Source of the DNA: Halorubrum sp.
Lineage (GTDB): Archaea > Halobacteriota > Halobacteria > Halobacteriales > Haloferacaceae
NCBI GenBank assembly: GCA_003554605.1
Contig: PWGU01000003.1
Span: 1-40,978, forward strand
Reading direction: 5' to 3'
DNA length: 40,978 nt
A program made the position numbers and the translations under genes. Shown piece by piece: positions 28,073-37,426 of this stretch. Within the stretch, counting starts at the first letter, position 1. Every line of letters begins with the position of its first letter. Below the pieces are notes generated by a model. That model did no database searches. It saw only the letters and a program-made list of their open reading frames with translations, and was not told the origin of the DNA.

Positions 28073-28291
28073 ATGTTACAAACGGAGGCGGCGACGCGAC
28101 CGCTACCACCGGAGTTGCAGTCACCGCGCGCCAAACTCGTGTATCTGTATCTGACGACGAACGGCGAGGCGACCGTCGGCGAACTGGCCGACGACCTCGG
28201 CATGAAGAAGATCGCGCTGTACGGCGTGTTAAAGACCCTCCGCCAGCAGGACCTCGTCGACGCCGATCACGAGACGTACACCCTCACGTGA
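28073..28291 (+). CDS. small winged-HTH protein (MarR/TrmB-like)
   Basis: MLQTEAATRPLPPELQSPRAKLVYLYLTTNGEATVGELADDLGMKKIALYGVLKTLRQQDLVDADHETYTLT. Confidence 0.8.
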   Translation: MLQTEAATRPLPPELQSPRAKLVYLYLTTNGEATVGELADDLGMKKIALYGVLKTLRQQDLVDADHETYTLT

Positions 28292-28336
28292 CTGGCGGGC
28301 GAGCCATTTAGGCCCCTTCGACACCAGAATCGGATC

Positions 28337-28972
28337 GTGGACGCCAATCAACGCGAGTTCGCGAACCCGTTCGGGATGGATACCGCCTGTGAGAACTGTC
28401 CCGAGCTTTGCGACTCTCGCGAGCGGATCGTCCACGGCTACGGCGACGTCGGCGCGGAGTTCCTCGTCGTCGGCGAGGCGCCGACGGCCGCCGCCGAGGC
28501 GAATGGCGTCCCCTTCACAGGCGCAGAGGGCGGCGAGCGGATGCAGGACATCTTTGCCGAACTCGGCTTCGTTCGCTCGTCGCCGAAGGCGACGGAGCCG
28601 GACGTCCAGAACGTCTTTTTCACGTACCTGACGCGCTGTCGACACCCCGAACGCGACCCGACCGACCGGGAGGTGGAGACGTGCGAGCCCTTCCTCAACG
28701 CCGAGATCCGGAGCATCAACCCCCAGATCATCGTGCCGGTCGGCGAACGGGCGCTACGTGCGCTCGCGCTGGAGTACACCACGCGTCGACCGGATTCGTT
28801 CGACATCGACGCCGAGCACGCGACGACGATCCGCGGCCGTGGCTTCGAGATCGTTCCGATGCGTGAGCCGGCGGGGATGACCGACGCCGAGGCCGATGCC
28901 TTCATCGAACACCTCCGCGGGGAGGTCTTGAGCCGGGATTACCGGCAGACGAAGGGTCGCCAAAATCGGTGA
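28337..28972 (+). CDS. uracil-DNA glycosylase family protein (FeS type)
   Basis: GTG start; ENCPELCDSR; EFLVVGEAPTAAAEANGVPFTGAEGGERM; FFTYLTRCRHPERDPT. Confidence 0.88.
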   Translation: MDANQREFANPFGMDTACENCPELCDSRERIVHGYGDVGAEFLVVGEAPTAAAEANGVPFTGAEGGERMQDIFAELGFVRSSPKATEPDVQNVFFTYLTRCRHPERDPTDREVETCEPFLNAEIRSINPQIIVPVGERALRALALEYTTRRPDSFDIDAEHATTIRGRGFEIVPMREPAGMTDAEADAFIEHLRGEVLSRDYRQTKGRQNR

Positions 28973-28991
28973 GCGCGAAGACGACGTCCGT

Positions 28992-30950
28992 CTATTCCGA
29001 ATAGCCGGCGAGCCCGCGGAGGATGTCGTCAACGTCCGTGAGCGCCGTCTCAACCTCCGTGACGGCGTCCCGATCGACCCGGTCGGGGGCGGCACGGACG
29101 ACGACCCGCTGCTCGCCGAGCGGGACGAACGCGGCACCGAGCCGGCTGGCCGTCGCCCTGAGGCCGAGGCCGACGTCCGCGTCGCCGGCGAGGACCCGGC
29201 GGACGGGGCTTTCGAAGGCGCGCACCGTCAACCCGTAGCCGTCGATCGCCGCCGTGAGCGCCGTCCGTTCGACGTCCCGTTCGGCGGCGAGCTCCGCGAG
29301 GGCATCGTCGAGGCTTCCTCGGAGCCCGGAATCGGTCGGGCGGTTCACGAGTCGAAGGTCGCGGTCGACGAGGTCGGCGAGCTCGCGGACACCCCGTGGA
29401 TTTCCGTCAGGGACGACGAGCCCCCACTCGCGGGTCCAGCCGCCGAGTTCGACGTGGTCGACCTCGCGGGCGAGCGGCCCGGCAGTGACGGCGATATCGG
29501 GCACGCCGTCACGGAGCCGTCGGAAGCCCTCGCGGGAGCCGACGGGGAGGTATCGGGGGTTCTCAAGCCGGTCGAGCAGCCGGTTGAGCGCGGGGTCGTC
29601 CTCACCGACCCCGAGCAGCGTGGGGGGACGAACGTCGGGTGAAAAGAGCGTGACCGTCACCGGCTCGTCCGCGTCGAGGTATTCGGTATCGGGATCGACG
29701 GCGACGATGCCGTCCGCCTCGACGAGGCTCGTCGTCGCGCCCGAGCCCTTATCAACCGGATAGACGAGCGGGGCAACTTCGGGTTCACCGCCCGTCTCAT
29801 CCGCGTCGCCGTCGGACGGGTCCGAAACGTCAAGCACGCCGACCGGCATCAGTCGAAGCCGCCCCTCGCCGTAGCGCTCGCGGAGCGCCATCCGCCCCTC
29901 GACCGTCGCCGTCGGCGGCTCGGGACGCCCGGCCGCCCGACGGATCGCGGGGGCGACGAACGTCCGGAAGATCGTGAGCGCAGAGACGGGGTAGCCGGGA
30001 AGTCCGACGTAGGCGGATTCGCCGCCGTCGGCGCGGTCGAGCCGCCCGATGAGCATCGGCTTGCCGGGTTTGACCGCGACACCATGCACGAGGAGGTCGC
30101 CCCGCTCCTCGATGACGCGGTAGATCACGTCGACCGCGCTCGCCGAGGTCGACCCGCTCGAACAGACGAGGTCGCACTCGTCGGCGGCACGTCGGAGGAG
30201 CCGCTCCATCTCGTCGTAATCGTCGCCCGCGTGCGGATAGAGAACCGGCTCGCCGCCCGCCTCGGCGACGCCCGCGGCGATCGTCGTCGAGTTGACGTCG
30301 TAGATCTCCCCGCGGGTGGGGTCAAGCGGCTCGCCGGGACGAACCAGTTCGTCGCCCGTCGAGACGATCCCCACGGTGGGTTTCCCGCGGACCGGCACCG
30401 CCTCCACCCCAAGCGCCGAAAGGAGGCCGATCTCCCGGGCGGTCAGCCGCGTGCCGGGGCCGAGCGCGCGGGCACCGGCGGCGACGTCGGCACCGGCGGT
30501 CATCACGTGATCCCCGGGCGCGACGGCGGTTCGGATGGCGATCGTGGCTCTTCCGTCGCTCGCGTCACCGACCTCGTCCGTGCGCTCGACCATCACGACC
30601 GCGTCCGCCTCCTCGGGCATCACGGCACCGGTCGAGATCTCGACGCAGGTGCCGGGCTCGACGGTCACCGAGGGCGTCTCACCCGCGTGGACGGCCCCGA
30701 CACGGATCAACTCGGCGGGGTCGGCCTCGTCGGCCCCGAAGGTATCGCGTGCGCGGACCGCATAGCCGTCCATCGACGCCCGGTCGAACCCCGGCACGTC
30801 GAGGTCGGCGTCGATCCGTTCGGCGAGGACGCGACCGCGCGCCTCCGAGAGCGGCACCGTCTCCGGCTCCGGGGTGAGATCGAGCGAGGCGATCGCCTCG
30901 TGGGCGGCCTCGGGCGACACGAGGTCGTGGAACTCCCGGCGGTCGCTCAT
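28992..30950 (-). CDS. moeA: MoeA-like molybdopterin molybdotransferase fused to a C-terminal periplasmic-binding-like (LysR/ModE-associated type) domain
   Basis: VPGFDRASMDGYAVRARDTFGA...VCSSGSTSASAVDVIYRV...C-terminal LLGVGEDDPALNRLLDRLENPRYLPVGSREGFRRLRDGVPDIAVTAG. Confidence 0.9.
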   Translation of the reverse strand: MSDRREFHDLVSPEAAHEAIASLDLTPEPETVPLSEARGRVLAERIDADLDVPGFDRASMDGYAVRARDTFGADEADPAELIRVGAVHAGETPSVTVEPGTCVEISTGAVMPEEADAVVMVERTDEVGDASDGRATIAIRTAVAPGDHVMTAGADVAAGARALGPGTRLTAREIGLLSALGVEAVPVRGKPTVGIVSTGDELVRPGEPLDPTRGEIYDVNSTTIAAGVAEAGGEPVLYPHAGDDYDEMERLLRRAADECDLVCSSGSTSASAVDVIYRVIEERGDLLVHGVAVKPGKPMLIGRLDRADGGESAYVGLPGYPVSALTIFRTFVAPAIRRAAGRPEPPTATVEGRMALRERYGEGRLRLMPVGVLDVSDPSDGDADETGGEPEVAPLVYPVDKGSGATTSLVEADGIVAVDPDTEYLDADEPVTVTLFSPDVRPPTLLGVGEDDPALNRLLDRLENPRYLPVGSREGFRRLRDGVPDIAVTAGPLAREVDHVELGGWTREWGLVVPDGNPRGVRELADLVDRDLRLVNRPTDSGLRGSLDDALAELAAERDVERTALTAAIDGYGLTVRAFESPVRRVLAGDADVGLGLRATASRLGAAFVPLGEQRVVVRAAPDRVDRDAVTEVETALTDVDDILRGLAGYSE

Positions 30951-32236
30951 GGGGTCACCTCCCACAGCTGCACGTCGACGAGTTCGCCGGCGTCGAGGCC
31001 CTCCCGCGGCTCGGGGACGACGACCCAGCCCGTCGCGAGCGCGACGCTCGACAGGACGCCGGAGCCGCTCGCGCGGGTCGGGGTGGCGATGTGTGCCACC
31101 TCCCTCGCCGCGTCGCCCTCGGCGTCCTCGCCCCCCGCGTCGGCGTCGGCATCCTCCACCCCTTCGCCGTCGGATGTCAACCGTACCCGTGCGAACGTCC
31201 GGGTTCCCGGTTCGCTCGGGATCTTTCGGTCCAGCCGGGCCCGCCGCGTTGGGAACGGCTCGGTGGTGGTCCCCGCGACCCTTTTTAACACAGGACGGAG
31301 GAACTGCGCGGCGTTGACGATACAGGCGACCGGGTAGCCCGGCAGGCAGACCACGGGCGTGTCCTCGATGACGCCGAGACAGACCGGGTGGCCGGGTTTG
31401 AGCGCGACCCCGTGGACGAGCACCTCCCCGAGGTCGTCAAGGACCTCCGGGATCAGGTCCCGCTCGCCGACCGAAGATCCGCCGGTCGTCACGACCACGT
31501 CGGCGTCGAGGTCGCGCTCGAATGCCGCCGCGAGCGACTGCTCGTCGTCGGTGACGATCGACCGATAGCGGGGGACGCCGCCCCACCGTTCGACCAGCCG
31601 GGAGACGGTGAGCCCGTTGGTCTCGATCACCTGCCCCGGTTCGGGGTCCGATTGAACCAGTTCCTCCCCGGTCGGGATCACGGCCACCTCGGGGCGCTCG
31701 TGGACGGTCACCGACTCGATCCCCACCGATTTACACAGCCCGAGATCCGAGGGGCGGAGGACGTGACCGGGCCCGTAGAGTCGCTGTCCCTCGGCGACGT
31801 CCTCGCCGGCCGCCCCGACGTTCTCGCCGGCGGCGACCGCGTCGAACGTCTCCACCTCGTCGCCGACCTCCTCGACGTGTTCGATCATCACGACCGCGTC
31901 GGCACCCGCCGGGAGGTCGCTTCCGGTGTGGACGCGGGCGGCCTCGCCGGGGCCGACCGGTCCCTCCCGCGCTGTCGCTCTGAGGACGGCGGGCGAGCGG
32001 TTGGAGGCCCCGAAGGTGTCCTCGGCGCGGACGGCGTATCCGTCCATCGCTGCCCGGTCGTAGCCCGGGACGGGAACGGGTGCGTCGATCGGCTCGGCGA
32101 GGACGCGGCCGTCGGCGTCCCCGAGGGGGACCGTCTCCGACCGCCCGTGGGGGGAGGTGGCATCGAGGAGCGTCGAGCGCGCCTCGGCGACGCGGGTCCG
32201 TTGTTTGAACCCGGCCTGACGTCTGTCGTTGGTCAT
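30947..32236 (-). CDS. moeA: MoeA-like molybdopterin molybdotransferase
   Basis: VPGYDRAAMDGYAVRAEDTFGASNRSP...VVVTTGGSSVGERDLIPEVLDDLG...KPGHPVCLGVIEDTPVVCLPGYPVACIVNA; 4-nt overlap with the next moeA. Confidence 0.93.
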   Translation of the reverse strand: MTNDRRQAGFKQRTRVAEARSTLLDATSPHGRSETVPLGDADGRVLAEPIDAPVPVPGYDRAAMDGYAVRAEDTFGASNRSPAVLRATAREGPVGPGEAARVHTGSDLPAGADAVVMIEHVEEVGDEVETFDAVAAGENVGAAGEDVAEGQRLYGPGHVLRPSDLGLCKSVGIESVTVHERPEVAVIPTGEELVQSDPEPGQVIETNGLTVSRLVERWGGVPRYRSIVTDDEQSLAAAFERDLDADVVVTTGGSSVGERDLIPEVLDDLGEVLVHGVALKPGHPVCLGVIEDTPVVCLPGYPVACIVNAAQFLRPVLKRVAGTTTEPFPTRRARLDRKIPSEPGTRTFARVRLTSDGEGVEDADADAGGEDAEGDAAREVAHIATPTRASGSGVLSSVALATGWVVVPEPREGLDAGELVDVQLWEVTP

Positions 32237-32278
32237 ATCCCTCGTTTCGGTTCCGGGAGCAAAAACCCCGCTCTCGGC

Positions 32279-32662
32279 TCACGCGAGGACGACGAATCGG
32301 AGGATCCAGAGCGTCACCATGCCGACGCCGATGGTCGCGAAGACGTTCTCGGTGCGCCACGCGACCGCGCCGGCGACGACCCCGGCGATCAGCCGCTCGT
32401 CGAGCAACGTGGCCGCGACGGTGGGTCGAAGCGTGACGAGGTCGGGGACGACGAGCGCGGCGAGGACCGCCGGCGGGACGTATTTGAGCACCCGCATCAC
32501 CGTCGGCGGAACCGCGTCGATCCGGCCGAAGAGGTGGATGAACGAGTAGCGGAAGCCGTAGGTCGCGACCCCGATGAGGACGATGGCGAGCCAGATCCGG
32601 GCATCGCTCATCGCGGTCGTTCCCGCGGAGGTACCCACGACACCGCCGGAGGCGGGGATCAC
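32279..32662 (-). CDS. azlD: AzlD-family branched-chain amino acid transport protein
   Basis: GTG start in GTGA overlap with the azlC stop; IWLAIVLIGVATYGFRYSFIHLFGRIDAVPPTVMRVLKYVPPAVLAALVVPDL. Confidence 0.85.
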   Translation of the reverse strand: MIPASGGVVGTSAGTTAMSDARIWLAIVLIGVATYGFRYSFIHLFGRIDAVPPTVMRVLKYVPPAVLAALVVPDLVTLRPTVAATLLDERLIAGVVAGAVAWRTENVFATIGVGMVTLWILRFVVLA

Positions 32663-33330
32663 GTCACCACCTCGACGAGGAGCCCGGCGACGATGCCGGC
32701 GGTCGCGCCGACGAGCAGGCCGAGGCTGAACGGCACGCCGGCGGCGAGAAGGGCGACGACCCCACCGACCGCGCCGGCGACCGTCGTCGGGCGGTCCTTC
32801 ATCGCGGGGACGAGCAGCGCGAGGAAGACGAGCGGGACCGCGAAGGTGAGCCCCCACGCCTCCGGGACGCCCGCGCCGAGGACGAACCCGATGACGGTCG
32901 AAACCTGCCAGACGAGCCACAGCGGGGTGGCGACGCCGAGGTAGTATCGCCAGCGGCTCCGCTCCGTGTCACCGGTGAATTCGGCGATGGAGAGCGCGTA
33001 CGCCTGATCGGTGAGGACGTAGGCGAGCCCCGCACGCAGCCGCTCGCCGTACTCGGCGAAGTGCGGGGCGATGGAGGCCGAGTACATCACCACCCGAAGG
33101 TTGATCACGACCGCGGTCGCGACGACGACCGCGAAGGGCGCGTTCGCGCCGATGAGGTCGAGCGCCGCGAGTTGGGAGGCCCCCGCGAAGACGATGACGG
33201 ACATCCCGACCGCCTGTGTGAACCCGAGTCCGGCCTCGACGGCGGCGATCCCGGCGACGAGCCCGAAGGGCGCGATCCCCAAAAGCAGCGGCGACACGTC
33301 GCGTGCGCCCGCTCGGAGGTCCTCATGCAT
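32659..33330 (-). CDS. azlC: AzlC-family branched-chain amino acid transport permease
   Basis: DVSPLLLGIAPFGLVAGIAAVEAGLGFTQAVGMSVIVFAGASQLAALDLI. Confidence 0.9.
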   Translation of the reverse strand: MHEDLRAGARDVSPLLLGIAPFGLVAGIAAVEAGLGFTQAVGMSVIVFAGASQLAALDLIGANAPFAVVVATAVVINLRVVMYSASIAPHFAEYGERLRAGLAYVLTDQAYALSIAEFTGDTERSRWRYYLGVATPLWLVWQVSTVIGFVLGAGVPEAWGLTFAVPLVFLALLVPAMKDRPTTVAGAVGGVVALLAAGVPFSLGLLVGATAGIVAGLLVEVVT

Positions 33331-33429
33331 ACGTTCGGTTTTTAAATCAGGGGCCAAGTCGATACCGGATCGGTGACGGGTCGGTGACGACCGGGACCGT
33401 GGGACTGACCGCCACCTGCGGTCCCGGGA

Positions 33430-34272
33430 TCACTCCCGCGAGTACAGCGGCTCGTCGTACTTCGCCGCGAGGAAATCGGCGTGATCGAGTTTGGCGTTCG
33501 CCTTCCGGAACGTCCCCAAAAGCGAGTGGACCTCACGGTCCGTGGGGTGGGCACGGCCGAGCAGCCGGCGCATCAACAGCGCATTCCGCTCGCGACGATG
33601 TGCTCGCTCGCCAGTCGCCGCGAGGAACTCCCCGAAGAACTCGTGGAACTGTTCGATGTCGGCCTCCGAGGCGCGAGTGACGTCGACGTCCGGGAGTTGG
33701 GTCTCGGAGACGGTCAGATCGCGGAGCTCATATAAAAGGACCGTGGCGGCCTGCCCCAGGTTTAACACGGGGTAGTCGTCCGCGGCGGGGATCGAACAGA
33801 CCTCGTCGATCCGGGAGAGCTCGTCGTTGTTGAGCCCGCGTCCCTCGCGGCCGAAGACGAGCGCGGTCGGCGCGGCGACCGCCTTCAACGACTCGCGAAG
33901 CTCGACGGGCGTTTTAAACGGGAACCGTTCGTGGCGGCGGTCGTCCTCGCCGGTGATCGCCGTCGTCCCCACAGTGTAGTAGTTCTCTACGACCTCCTCG
34001 AAGGTGACCTCCTCGGCGTTCGGAAGCACGTCCTCGCGGGCGTGGCCGGCGAAGCCGTACGCCTCGCCGTCGGGGTCGAGTTCGGGGGGGTTCACGAGCT
34101 TCAGCTCGGAGAGCCCGAAGTTCTTCATCGCCCGGGCGATGGTGCCGATGTTGCCGGGGGTCTCCGGTTCGACCACGACGACGACCGGCTTCGGGCGATG
34201 AGCGGGACGATGATCGTCGCTACCGGCGGGGTCGTCGATGGGTGAGCCGTTCGCTGGTTCGTCGTCGCTCAT
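33430..34272 (-). CDS. trmJ: SpoU-family tRNA 2'-O-methyltransferase (TrmJ-like)
   Basis: VVVVEPETPGNIGTIARAMKNFGLSELKLVNPP...ALVFGREGRGLNNDELSRIDEVCSIPAADDYPVLNLGQAATVLLYEL. Confidence 0.9.
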   Translation of the reverse strand: MSDDEPANGSPIDDPAGSDDHRPAHRPKPVVVVVEPETPGNIGTIARAMKNFGLSELKLVNPPELDPDGEAYGFAGHAREDVLPNAEEVTFEEVVENYYTVGTTAITGEDDRRHERFPFKTPVELRESLKAVAAPTALVFGREGRGLNNDELSRIDEVCSIPAADDYPVLNLGQAATVLLYELRDLTVSETQLPDVDVTRASEADIEQFHEFFGEFLAATGERAHRRERNALLMRRLLGRAHPTDREVHSLLGTFRKANAKLDHADFLAAKYDEPLYSRE

Positions 34273-34862
34273 CGATCGGACGGATACTCCGTCGAGAGGT
34301 CGAGGTCGGCGAGGTCCTCGTCGGTGACGCGCTCGTCCTCGCTCGGCTCCTCCGTCCCGGCGAGCTTCCGGATGTCGATCCGCTCACGTTCGAAGCCGGC
34401 CTCCTCGGCCAGCCGCTCCTGGATCTCGCGTTCATCCGGCGGGTCGGGGAGCCCGTCGGGGTCCTCATCGACGTGTTCGACGGCGCCGTAGCCCTCGGGG
34501 GCCTCGTTGCCCGCGGCGGCCCACTCGTGAAAGTGCTCGGCGAGTGCGCGGGTTCCTTTATGCTCGCTTCCACCCGCCTCGTGGAACCAGTAGACGAACG
34601 ACGGCTCGTGACCGGGGCATAAGAGGACCTCGCCTCGTGGCTCCCCGTAGACGATCCGTGCCTGATTACAGCGGTGGATCTCCGCCTCGCCGTACTCGAG
34701 ATAACAGACGTCACACGGCTCCTCGACGAGCCGGGTCAGGCGGACGAGCCGCTCGCGGGGGTCCTCGGGGATCTCATCGAGCGGCTTCAGTTCGCCCTCC
34801 TCGGTGAAGATCTCCTCCTCGTCGAACCGCCAGCCGCGGAGTCCGACGCTCACTTTCGCCAT
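34269..34862 (-). CDS. conserved haloarchaeal protein with Cys/His-rich (zinc-ribbon-like) centre
   Basis: MAKVSVGLRGWRFDEEEIFTEEGELKPLDEIP...EEPCDVCYLEYGEAEIHRCN...VLLCPGHEPSFVYWFHEAGGSEHKG; 4-nt overlap with trmJ. Confidence 0.78.
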   Translation of the reverse strand: MAKVSVGLRGWRFDEEEIFTEEGELKPLDEIPEDPRERLVRLTRLVEEPCDVCYLEYGEAEIHRCNQARIVYGEPRGEVLLCPGHEPSFVYWFHEAGGSEHKGTRALAEHFHEWAAAGNEAPEGYGAVEHVDEDPDGLPDPPDEREIQERLAEEAGFERERIDIRKLAGTEEPSEDERVTDEDLADLDLSTEYPSDR

Positions 34863-34988
34863 GGGGGAGGTTCCGCCCGGCGCGGATAAAAGGGCGTCCC
34901 TCCGGGTGCGGGCGATGGGATATAAATGAGGAGCCCGATCGACCGCCGCTTTCGAGGGTTCTATAGGTGTTCCACCCGTGATACGGAT

Positions 34989-36185
34989 ATGCGAAACGTG
35001 GACGCCGCAGGCCTTGGGATCGGCGACGAGTATCCACCCCGGATCATGGGCGTGTTGAACGTCTCCGAGGAGTCGCCGTACGACCCGAGTGTCTACGACG
35101 AGCCCGACGAGGCGGCCGCCTACGTCGACGAGGAGCTGATCGGCGAGGGGGCCGACATCGTCGACGTGGGGCTCGAATCGGCGAACAAGGAGCTCGACGT
35201 GCTCAGCGCCGACGAGGAGTTGGAACGACTCGATGTCGCGGTCGAAACGATGGCGTCCACCTCCGGCGACGCCGTCTGGTCCATCGAGACCCGCTATCAC
35301 GAGGTCGCCGAGGAGGCGCTCGCCCGCGGGTTCGACATGGTCAACGACGTCTGTGGCTTCGCCGACCCCGAAATGGCCCGCGTCTGTGAGGAACACGACG
35401 TCGCCGTCGCGAAGATGGCCTCCCCGCCTGACCTCGAACGTCCCGGCGCGGTCGACGGCGTCGACGCCGTGTACGAGGCGCTCTCGAACGGCGGCTTCAC
35501 CGACAAGACGATCCTCGACCCGGCGTTCGGACGCTGGTCGGAGACGGCGACCCTTGCGGACGACCGCGACACCTTCAGACGGCTCCGGGAGTTCCGCGGC
35601 TACGGGCGGCCGATCCTCGTCTCGATCAACCGGAAGTCGTTCCTCCGGAAACTCGTCGGTCGGGACACCGACGGCGCGCTGCCGGTGTCGCTGGCGGCAA
35701 CCTCGATGGCCGTCGAGCGCGGCGCACACGTGATCCGCACCCACGACGTCGCGGAAACGCGTGATGCGGCGATCATCGGCGCGGAGTTCGCCCGTGACCG
35801 GGTCAGCCGGTCCGGGGAACCCTCCATCGAGGAACTCGACGTGACGACGACCCGGGAGGCCGCACGCCACCTCGACCGACTCGGCGGCGATACGGACGGG
35901 GCGGACCACGCCGTCACCCGCGTCTACGAACTCACCGGATTGAGCGAGGCCGAGGTCGGCGCGTTGCGTGCGGCGGCCGCGGACGGCGGCGCTCGGTTCG
36001 TCGCCGCAGACGGAGCGGAACGACCCTCCGAGGGGGGCATCGAGACCGCCTCCGATGGGGGGACGGGCCACCGCGGGCTCCTCGTCGGGACGCTGGCGGA
36101 GATCGAGACGACGAAATCGGTCGTTTCGGACGTTTCAGTGGGCCTTAGTGACGTTTTGGATGATGTTGGCGACTCCTTCAAGTAA
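34989..36185 (+). CDS. dihydropteroate synthase-like (pterin-binding) protein
   Basis: PPRIMGVLNVSEESPYDPSVYDEPDEAAAYVDEELIGEGADIVDVGLESANK...GFDMVNDVCGF...RPILVSINRKSFL. Confidence 0.88.
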   Translation: MRNVDAAGLGIGDEYPPRIMGVLNVSEESPYDPSVYDEPDEAAAYVDEELIGEGADIVDVGLESANKELDVLSADEELERLDVAVETMASTSGDAVWSIETRYHEVAEEALARGFDMVNDVCGFADPEMARVCEEHDVAVAKMASPPDLERPGAVDGVDAVYEALSNGGFTDKTILDPAFGRWSETATLADDRDTFRRLREFRGYGRPILVSINRKSFLRKLVGRDTDGALPVSLAATSMAVERGAHVIRTHDVAETRDAAIIGAEFARDRVSRSGEPSIEELDVTTTREAARHLDRLGGDTDGADHAVTRVYELTGLSEAEVGALRAAAADGGARFVAADGAERPSEGGIETASDGGTGHRGLLVGTLAEIETTKSVVSDVSVGLSDVLDDVGDSFK

Positions 36186-36344
36186 GAGAAAGTTTATGCC
36201 GCCGTGTGGACAACGATTCAACCGGACGCTGGAGGGGCACGCGGGTAGGGGTACTCTGTGCCACTCCGGCCCATACAATATTTTCACCCGGGAGCGACAG
36301 CGCCCGCACCGGCAGCGACGAGCGAAGAGACGGGTGAAGCGCCG

Positions 36345-37064
36345 ATGAACTTCGAGGAGTTCGAGCCGGTATATGAGGCGATCATCGCCGATTTCGGCTT
36401 CGGACGGGCGGCCGACGAGCGGGCGCGCGACGTCGCCGCCGAGTTCGCGACCCCGTTCGCGTTCGAACGGTTCGCCGACTGGCGTGGGGCGACGGTGGCG
36501 ATCGCGGGGGCCGCACCCACCCTTCCCGACGAACTGGCGCTCGCCCGGTCGGCCGACGTGGTCGTCGCCGCCTCGACCGCGGCCGACGTGCTGATCGATG
36601 CCGGGATCGACGTGGACTGCATGGTCACCGACCTGGATAAAAACCCGGAGACGGGGGCGGAACTGACCGCCCGCGGCGTCCCGGTGGCGGCGCACGCACA
36701 CGGTGACAACATCCCGGCGGTCCGCGAGTGGCTCCCCGAATACGACGCGGAGAGTACCCTCGTGACGACGCAGGTCGCCCCGCGTGGGGCGGTCGAGAAC
36801 GTCGGTGGGTTCACCGACGGCGACCGTGCGGCCTTCCTCGCCGATCACGTCGGGGCTGGGCGGCTCGTCTTTCCCGGCTGGTCGTTCGACGACCCGACCG
36901 TGGATTCGATGAAGGCGAGAAAGCTGACGTGGGCGGCGCGGCTGCTTCGATGGCTCGAACGACGTCGCAATGAGCGGTTTGACGTGCTTGATGGCCGACG
37001 GAAGACGCTGGACGACGGCTCCGCCCTCGCCGTCGGTCGGTGGGGGAAGGGGGCGTCACGGTGA
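36345..37064 (+). CDS. mptE: 6-hydroxymethyl-7,8-dihydropterin pyrophosphokinase MptE-like (DUF115)
   Basis: DWRGATVAIAGAAPTLPDELALARSADVVVAASTAADVLIDAGIDVDCMVTDLDKNPETGAEL...HAHGDNIP...LVTTQVAPRGAVENVGGFTDGDRAAFLADH. Confidence 0.85.
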   Translation: MNFEEFEPVYEAIIADFGFGRAADERARDVAAEFATPFAFERFADWRGATVAIAGAAPTLPDELALARSADVVVAASTAADVLIDAGIDVDCMVTDLDKNPETGAELTARGVPVAAHAHGDNIPAVREWLPEYDAESTLVTTQVAPRGAVENVGGFTDGDRAAFLADHVGAGRLVFPGWSFDDPTVDSMKARKLTWAARLLRWLERRRNERFDVLDGRRKTLDDGSALAVGRWGKGASR

Positions 37065-37102
37065 GATGTCAATCGCGTCGAGGCGAACCGCTTCCACGAC
37101 GT

Positions 37103-37297
37103 TCAGAGGCCGCTTAAGAGCCCGAACAGGAAGATCACGATCAGCGCCGCCGTCAGGATCAGGAGCACCCCTCGCTTGGTGATCGAGAATCGACCGTGGA
37201 GAGCGGATCGGCCGCTGGGACGTTCCGTCCCGCGATCGACCCGCTGTGCCCGCTGGCCGTTACGACGGCCGGCCATCGTCGCAAGCCGGCCCGTCAT
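37103..37297 (-). CDS. small protein with C-terminal TM helix, hypothetical
   Basis: ...FSITKRGVLLILTAALIVIFLFGLLSGL; Arg-rich N-terminus, start uncertain. Confidence 0.5.
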   Translation of the reverse strand: MTGRLATMAGRRNGQRAQRVDRGTERPSGRSALHGRFSITKRGVLLILTAALIVIFLFGLLSGL

Positions 37298-37426
37298 CGT
37301 TCACCCTTTCACCGTCGTCGTCAGCCGTTGATCTCGTTTCTTCGTTGTCATCGTGTTCCTGCCATGCCTCGTTCCATCCGACACCGGGAGCCCAGCGCAC
37401 GGGCGCACCGACAGCCGTTCGGTTGC

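Noticed and set aside
31388-32944. 518-aa plus-strand ORF
   Set aside because: Antisense to moeA and azlDC; shadow ORF.
34863-36071. N-terminal extension of the 600-aa minus-strand ORF 34269..36071
   Set aside because: Antisense to the DHPS-like gene; the real protein most likely starts at ATG 34862 (MAKVSVGLRGW).
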